A stretch of DNA of 38,371 bases, taken from the NCBI GenBank assembly GCA_900546005.1, contig URBJ01000010.1, forward strand, positions 1-38,371, given 5' to 3'. The DNA comes from an uncultured Alistipes sp. Lineage in GTDB: Bacteria > Bacteroidota > Bacteroidia > Bacteroidales > Rikenellaceae. Under the pieces are notes generated by a model. The model saw nothing but the letters and a program-made list of their open reading frames with translations, was not told the origin of the DNA and made no database searches. Made by a program: the position numbers and the translations under genes. Below are positions 34,191 to 38,371 of this stretch, one piece after another (the stretch's first letter is position 1; each line of letters starts with the position of its first letter).

Positions 34191-35597
34191 TTATTCCGAG
34201 ATTTTGGTTAACCCTTGCTCTGCGGCCAGACGTTCCATGTAGGCGTAAGCCTGATCGTAGTCGTTGGCAATGATACCGTCGAGGATGGCCTCTTTGATGG
34301 CGTTCTTGATATCACCGACGATTCGGCACGGTTTCAGACCGTACACCTGCATGATCAGCTCTCCCGAAATCGGTGGCTGGAAGTTGCGGATCCGGTCTTT
34401 CTCCTCGATCTCTCGGAGCTTGATCCGGACGAGTTCGAAATTGCGCAAGTATCGTTTGACCTTATCGCGGTTTTCGGAGGTGATGTCGGCTTCGCAGAGC
34501 AGCATCAGATCGTCTATGTCGTCGCCTGCTTCGAAAAGCAAGCGGCGTACGGCCGAGTCGGTCACCGTATCTTCAGCCAGAATGATGGGGCGCAGGTGCA
34601 GGAAAACGAGTTTTTGAACGTATTTCATCTTCTCGTTCATCGGCAGTTTCATGTTTCGAAAAATGGTTGCGACCATCTTCGAGCCCACCACTTCGTGGCC
34701 GTGGAATGTCCATCCGACTTTCGGGTCATAGGCTTTTGTGCGGGGCTTGCCGATGTCGTGCAGCAGGGCAGCCCACCGCAGCCACAGGTTGTCCGACCTC
34801 CGGGCCACGTTGTCCGTAACCTGAAGCGTATGGCGGAAATTATCCTTATGGGCATGCTTCCCTACCCGCTCTACCCCTTTGAGCCGATCGAGTTCCGGAA
34901 AGATCAGCGGCAGCAGGCCGCTTTGGTCAAACAGTTCGAATCCGATGGAGGGAACGGGTGAAGCCATAATCTTGTTGATCTCGGTGATAATCCGCTCCTT
35001 CGAGACGATCTTGATCCGCTCCTTGTTGCGGCCGATGGCTTCGAAGGTGTCCGGGGCGATGTCGAATCCGAGCTGGGAGGCAAACCGTACGGCCCGGATC
35101 ATACGCAGCGGGTCGTCTGAAAAGGTGGTGTCCGGATCGCATGGTGTGCGGATGATGCAACGTTCCAGATCTTCCATGCCGTTGAACGGGTCGACCAATT
35201 CGCCGAAAGAGTCCGCATTGAGCGAAAAGGCCATCGCGTTGATCGTAAAGTCGCGTCGCAACTGGTCATCGTGCAGGGTGCCGTTTTCGACGATCGGTTT
35301 TCGGGAATCGGCCCGGTAGGACTCCTTGCGGGCACCGACGAACTCCACCTCCCATCCGTCGTAACGCAACATGGCCGTACCGAAGTTTTTGAACACGGAA
35401 ACGTGGCTTCTGACCTCTTTCCCGAGAGCTTCGGCCATTTCGATTCCGCTACCCGTGACGACGATGTCGATGTCGGTGCACGGACGGCGCAGAAAGTAGT
35501 CCCGGACATAGCCTCCGATTACGAAAGCCTGTACCCCTTTGGCGTCGGCAATCGCTCCGATTCGGCGAAACAGCGGATGTTGCAGCGCGTCGTTCAT
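34191..35597 (-). CDS. cca: CCA-adding tRNA nucleotidyltransferase with HD domain
   Basis: A 468-residue class II enzyme that adds or repairs the 3' CCA of tRNA. The head has the nucleotidyltransferase signature [23 protein letters not shown], with the metal-binding Asp pair in [17 protein letters not shown] and the RNA-binding helical domain follow. The C-terminal HD phosphohydrolase domain shows [18 protein letters not shown] and TFHGHEVVG. The ATG at 35597 overlaps the pdxJ stop (TGATG), so the two are translationally coupled; the TTG at 35600 is not needed. Confidence 0.95.
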   Translation of the reverse strand: MNDALQHPLFRRIGAIADAKGVQAFVIGGYVRDYFLRRPCTDIDIVVTGSGIEMAEALGKEVRSHVSVFKNFGTAMLRYDGWEVEFVGARKESYRADSRKPIVENGTLHDDQLRRDFTINAMAFSLNADSFGELVDPFNGMEDLERCIIRTPCDPDTTFSDDPLRMIRAVRFASQLGFDIAPDTFEAIGRNKERIKIVSKERIITEINKIMASPVPSIGFELFDQSGLLPLIFPELDRLKGVERVGKHAHKDNFRHTLQVTDNVARRSDNLWLRWAALLHDIGKPRTKAYDPKVGWTFHGHEVVGSKMVATIFRNMKLPMNEKMKYVQKLVFLHLRPIILAEDTVTDSAVRRLLFEAGDDIDDLMLLCEADITSENRDKVKRYLRNFELVRIKLREIEEKDRIRNFQPPISGELIMQVYGLKPCRIVGDIKNAIKEAILDGIIANDYDQAYAYMERLAAEQGLTKISE

Positions 35598-36316
35598 CAA
35601 TCGATCTTCAGTTGTTTCAGATAGAGCTGTATGGTGTTTTCAAGACCCAAGTAGAGTGCATCTGAGATCAGAGCGTGTCCGATCGACACTTCGGCCAAGT
35701 GTGGAATGTGTTCGGCGAAATAGTGCAGGTTTTCCAGATTCAGATCATGCCCGCCATTGACCCCGAGTCCATACCGCAAAGCCTCTTCGGCCGTAGCCAC
35801 GAACGGAGCAATCGCTGCTTTCCTGTCTTTTTCGTACATCGAAGCATAGGGCTCGGTGTACAACTCCACCCTGTCGGCTCCTGCTTCCGCTGCGGCGGGG
35901 ATCATTTCGGGCCGGGCGTTGATAAAGATCGAGGTGCGGATACCTTTTGCCTTGAAACGGGCGATAACCTCCGTCAGGAATGCCTTATTGGCAATGGTGT
36001 CCCAACCTCCGTTGGAGGTCAGCGCATCGACCGCATCGGGTACCAGAGTCACCTGTGTGGGGACCACGTCGAGCACCAGATCGATAAAGCGGTCGATCGG
36101 ATTGCCTTCGATGTTAAATTCGGTCGTAATGACTTTTTTGAGATCGTACACATCCTTGTACCGGATGTGCCGTTCGTCGGGACGCGGGTGTACCGTAATG
36201 CCCTGCGCTCCGAAACGTTCTGCATTCCGTGCGGCCTCTACTACATTGGGAAGGTCACCCCCGCGGGAGTTGCGCAACGTGGCGATCTTATTTATGTTAA
36301 CACTCAGCTTTGTCAT
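35597..36316 (-). CDS. pdxJ: Pyridoxine 5'-phosphate synthase PdxJ
   Basis: A 239-residue TIM-barrel enzyme that condenses 1-deoxy-xylulose 5-phosphate with 3-amino-2-oxopropyl phosphate to make pyridoxine 5'-phosphate. Conserved blocks are [15 protein letters not shown] at the N-terminus, [47 protein letters not shown] and [16 protein letters not shown]. The start at 36316 gives the normal family length; an upstream in-frame codon at 36349 would add 11 unlikely residues. The gene is divergent from nadK with about 55 bases between starts. Confidence 0.96.
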   Translation of the reverse strand: MTKLSVNINKIATLRNSRGGDLPNVVEAARNAERFGAQGITVHPRPDERHIRYKDVYDLKKVITTEFNIEGNPIDRFIDLVLDVVPTQVTLVPDAVDALTSNGGWDTIANKAFLTEVIARFKAKGIRTSIFINARPEMIPAAAEAGADRVELYTEPYASMYEKDRKAAIAPFVATAEEALRYGLGVNGGHDLNLENLHYFAEHIPHLAEVSIGHALISDALYLGLENTIQLYLKQLKID

Positions 36317-36325
36317 AATTTTCGT

Positions 36326-36333
36326 TATTTTTG
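36326..36333 (+). promoter_or_regulatory. Candidate -7 box of nadK
   Basis: TATTTTTG matches TAnnTTTG. The start would be near 36339, about 33 bases before the ATG. No clear TTG lies at -33. A weaker TACCTTTA on the minus strand (36346-36339) could serve pdxJ. Confidence 0.45.
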
Positions 36334-36371
36334 CGCTGTAAAGGTACAACTTTTTGAGTAATCGGAATCGA

Positions 36372-37259
36372 ATGAATATAGTTTTATACGGCCGGCCGCA
36401 GGCGTCGTTCGTGGAAGAGGATTTGAATGCACTGTTCGCAGCGTTGGATAGTAACGGGTTATCCTATCGGATCAATCGGGATTTCGCCCGCCTGATCACC
36501 GAAAAAACCGGAAGGGCGTTTGGCGAAAATCAGCTCTACGATGACAGTGTGAAGGTCGATCCACGGCAGGATATCATGGTCAGCTACGGTGGCGACGGAA
36601 CCTTTCTGGATTGTGTACGGCTGCTGGATCATCAACCTGTTCCGGTTGTGGGGATCAACTCCGGCCGGCTCGGTTTTCTGGCCAACGTAACCAAACAGGG
36701 AATGGCCCGGGCCTTTGCCGACCTGAAGTCGGGAAACTACGAGACGACTGCCCGTACGATGATCCGTATAGAAGGCGAATTCTTACAGAATCCACGATTC
36801 CCGTATGCCTTCAACGAAGTGTCGGTCCAGCGCAACGGTCCGAATATGATTTCAACAGAGGTGTACGTCAACGACGAAATGATCGCAACCTATTGGGGTG
36901 ACGGCATATTGGTCTCTACCCCATCCGGTTCGACGGCCTATTCGTTGAGTGTCGGAGGGCCGGTGGTGTCGCCCGATTGCCGCTGCATCCTGATCTCGCC
37001 GATCGCCTCCCACAACCTCACTATGCGTCCGGTAGTCATCCCAGACGACAGTTCGATCCGCCTGAAAGTGGCCAGCCGCGAACGTGACTTTTCCATATCT
37101 ATTGACAACCAATACTATAAGGCCTACAATGGCGCCTCCTTCAAGGTCACCAAAGCCGAAAAGTCGATTTTTCTGGTCCGCTTTCAAAATATATCGTTCT
37201 ACGATACGTTAAGAAATAAAATGATGTGGGGAATCGATAGCCGCGATTTGGTAAAATAA
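36372..37259 (+). CDS. nadK: NAD kinase
   Basis: A 295-residue cytoplasmic enzyme that phosphorylates NAD to NADP. The GGDGT motif is at about 73-77 ([10 protein letters not shown]), followed by [15 protein letters not shown], the NE motif in [11 protein letters not shown], and the diphosphate-loop region [39 protein letters not shown] is also conserved. Length is normal. The ATG at 36372 is preferred to an in-frame TTG at 36354. It is followed by uppS in the same direction, with an 87-base gap that has its own -7 box. Confidence 0.96.
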   Translation: MNIVLYGRPQASFVEEDLNALFAALDSNGLSYRINRDFARLITEKTGRAFGENQLYDDSVKVDPRQDIMVSYGGDGTFLDCVRLLDHQPVPVVGINSGRLGFLANVTKQGMARAFADLKSGNYETTARTMIRIEGEFLQNPRFPYAFNEVSVQRNGPNMISTEVYVNDEMIATYWGDGILVSTPSGSTAYSLSVGGPVVSPDCRCILISPIASHNLTMRPVVIPDDSSIRLKVASRERDFSISIDNQYYKAYNGASFKVTKAEKSIFLVRFQNISFYDTLRNKMMWGIDSRDLVK

Positions 37260-37279
37260 TGCGCATTCGCAACCAAAAC

Positions 37280-37306
37280 CCCGGATCGTTTTAATGGAAA
37301 TCCGGG
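37280..37306 (+). terminator. Hairpin after nadK (weak terminator)
   Basis: A perfect 7-bp stem (37280-37286 with 37300-37306) around a 13-nt loop, with no T-run after it. It may be a weak terminator or a chance fold. Confidence 0.35.
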
Positions 37307-37315
37307 TAATAGTGT

Positions 37316-37323
37316 TATATTTG
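37316..37323 (+). promoter_or_regulatory. Candidate -7 box of uppS-bamA
   Basis: TATATTTG followed by C matches the Bacteroidota -7 element. Start expected near 37329, about 18 bases before the ATG. The -33 region lacks a clean TTG. Confidence 0.5.
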
Positions 37324-37346
37324 CACATTACTTTTAAAAAAAATTG

Positions 37347-38072
37347 ATGGTTAATCTGGATCCGGAAAATATTCCACGACACGTCGCCGTTATTATGGAT
37401 GGAAATGGTCGGTGGGCTCAGGAGCGCGGTGAAGATCGTGTCGTCGGCCACATCAATGGGGTCGAAAGCATGCGGAAAACGATTCGTGCAGCGGTAGAGT
37501 GTGGTGTCGAATATTTGACCGTATATGCATTCTCAACCGAGAATTGGGGCCGTCCCGAACGTGAGGTGACCGCACTGATGGAGCTTTTGTGTACGACTAT
37601 TGCCAATGAAACCGATGAGTTGAAGCAAAACGGAGTGCGCATGCGTTTTATAGGAGACATTCAGGCTCTTTCGAAAGAGGTACGTACAGCCATTTCGAAA
37701 AGCGAAAAGGAGACTTTCCAGAACCGCAAATTAACGCTGATCATAGCCGTGAATTACAGTTCCCGGTGGGAAATAACCCAGATGGTTCGTAAAGTGGCCG
37801 TGCAGGTGAGAGACGAAGGTTTGCAAGTACATGACATAACGGCAGATACCGTTGCAGCTAATTTGGCTACAGCGGGTATTCCGGATCCTGATCTGTTGAT
37901 CCGTACCAGTGGTGAGTTGAGATTGAGCAACTTCTTGCTCTGGCAATTGTCGTATAGCGAACTCTATTTTACGGATATCTATTGGCCCGATTTCGACGAA
38001 GAGGCCTTTTACGAGGCGATCCGTGAATATCAACACCGAGACAGACGTTACGGATTATTGATGAAAAAATAA
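37347..38072 (+). CDS. uppS: Undecaprenyl diphosphate synthase (isoprenyl transferase)
   Basis: A 241-residue cis-prenyltransferase that builds C55 undecaprenyl diphosphate, the lipid carrier for peptidoglycan and O-antigen. Motifs: HVAVIMDGNGRWAQ with the catalytic Asp18, YAFSTENWGRP, and the C-terminal LLIRTSGELRLSNFLLWQ and ELYFTDIYWPDF that bind the isopentenyl diphosphate. Length is normal. ATG at 37347 chosen over the adjoining TTG at 37344. bamA begins a few bases downstream; the uppS-bamA pair is conserved in Bacteroidota. Confidence 0.97.
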   Translation: MVNLDPENIPRHVAVIMDGNGRWAQERGEDRVVGHINGVESMRKTIRAAVECGVEYLTVYAFSTENWGRPEREVTALMELLCTTIANETDELKQNGVRMRFIGDIQALSKEVRTAISKSEKETFQNRKLTLIIAVNYSSRWEITQMVRKVAVQVRDEGLQVHDITADTVAANLATAGIPDPDLLIRTSGELRLSNFLLWQLSYSELYFTDIYWPDFDEEAFYEAIREYQHRDRRYGLLMKK

Positions 38073-38100
38073 CACAATGTCGTATACTACAACAGTAAAA

Positions 38101-38371
38101 ATGAGAAACTCTTTAAGGACTCTGGCGGTTATATTGACTCTATTTTCGGTTAACCTGACCGTTTCCGCTCAAACCGATTCCTCTACAAACAAGCTGGATC
38201 TACCCATGTTCGATTACGATGTTTCTCCTCGACCGTATATTGTCAATGATATTAAAATCAGTGGAATAAAAAATCAAGATCCCGTCGAGCGCATGTTGGG
38301 CTTGACTAAAGGGGATACAGTTGAATTGCCGGGTAATAAATTTTCGTCAACCATAACAAAATTGTGGAGTT
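38101..38371 (+). CDS. bamA: BamA, outer-membrane assembly factor (5' part, runs off the window)
   Basis: The first 90 residues of a secreted protein cut by the window edge. A signal peptide (RNSLRTLAVILTLFSVNLTVSAQ) precedes a short linker and the first POTRA-like strand pattern YIVNDIKISGIKNQDPVERM, then GLTKGDTVELPGNKF and ITKLW, as in Bacteroidota BamA. BamA inserts beta-barrels into the outer membrane. Position just after uppS supports the call. An in-frame ATG at 38077 is also possible and would add eight residues; the 38101 start gives the better signal peptide. Confidence 0.88.
   Translation, partial: MRNSLRTLAVILTLFSVNLTVSAQTDSSTNKLDLPMFDYDVSPRPYIVNDIKISGIKNQDPVERMLGLTKGDTVELPGNKFSSTITKLWS

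Noticed and set aside
1..38371. CRISPR array, insertion sequence, prophage or integrative element
   Set aside because: No regularly spaced repeats, transposase, integrase or terminal inverted repeats were seen on either strand.

Overview
The window comes from a Bacteroidota chromosome, most likely a gut Rikenellaceae/Alistipes-like organism. That rests on the type III arginine decarboxylase, the FeoA-FeoB fusion with its Cys-rich partner, Bacteroidota-type LptE, HU-domain membrane protein, GH92 mannosidase and BamA, and on promoters of the form TTG-N20-TAnnTTTG. The species call is inference. I see no rRNA, tRNA, CRISPR array, insertion sequence or phage gene.

Layout. (1) 71-1709: a small outer-membrane beta-barrel protein converges on a YhiM/DUF2776-like ten-helix membrane protein, with a terminator hairpin between them. 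(2) 2068-8454: a TolC / HlyD-MacA / ABC ATPase / MacB-type permease export operon, followed by a LytS-type histidine kinase and a LytTR regulator. A textbook Bacteroidota promoter precedes it. (3) 8519-11483: a TSCPD-domain protein converges on an iron operon encoding the FeoAB fusion and a 51-residue Cys-rich FeoB-associated membrane protein. (4) 11851-24773: a large secreted protein with an MG2-like domain and a TonB plug but no barrel is divergent from a five-gene operon of secreted proteins: a DUF5722-like TIM barrel, a GH71/GH99-like barrel with a CBM9-like tail, an unassigned 712-residue protein, a GH92 alpha-mannosidase, and a CBM9-like plus PKD protein. There is no SusC/SusD pair, transporter or regulator inside this cluster.

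(5) 25103-29429, minus strand: a GNAT acetyltransferase, then an operon transcribed in the order HU-domain membrane protein, sigma-54 activator, LptE, TPR-like protein, SecG. (6) 29703-31975: arginine decarboxylase and YebC. (7) 32117-32588: a low-GC BACON-like secreted protein split by one extra G in a G6 run. (8) 32747-36316, minus strand: pdxJ, CCA-adding enzyme and a type II NADH dehydrogenase. (9) 36372-38371: NAD kinase, undecaprenyl diphosphate synthase and the start of bamA.

The best candidate for something not well described is the 15035-24773 operon. Three of its five products cannot be tied to a characterised enzyme family, yet they are fixed next to an alpha-mannosidase. The DUF5722-like protein carries an N-E plus late-Glu pattern like that of retaining clan GH-A glycosidases. 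Smaller points of interest are a hairpin/palindrome at the predicted 5' end of feoAB, two places where a terminator T-run seems to serve as the -33 box of the next promoter, and the frameshifted BACON-like gene.
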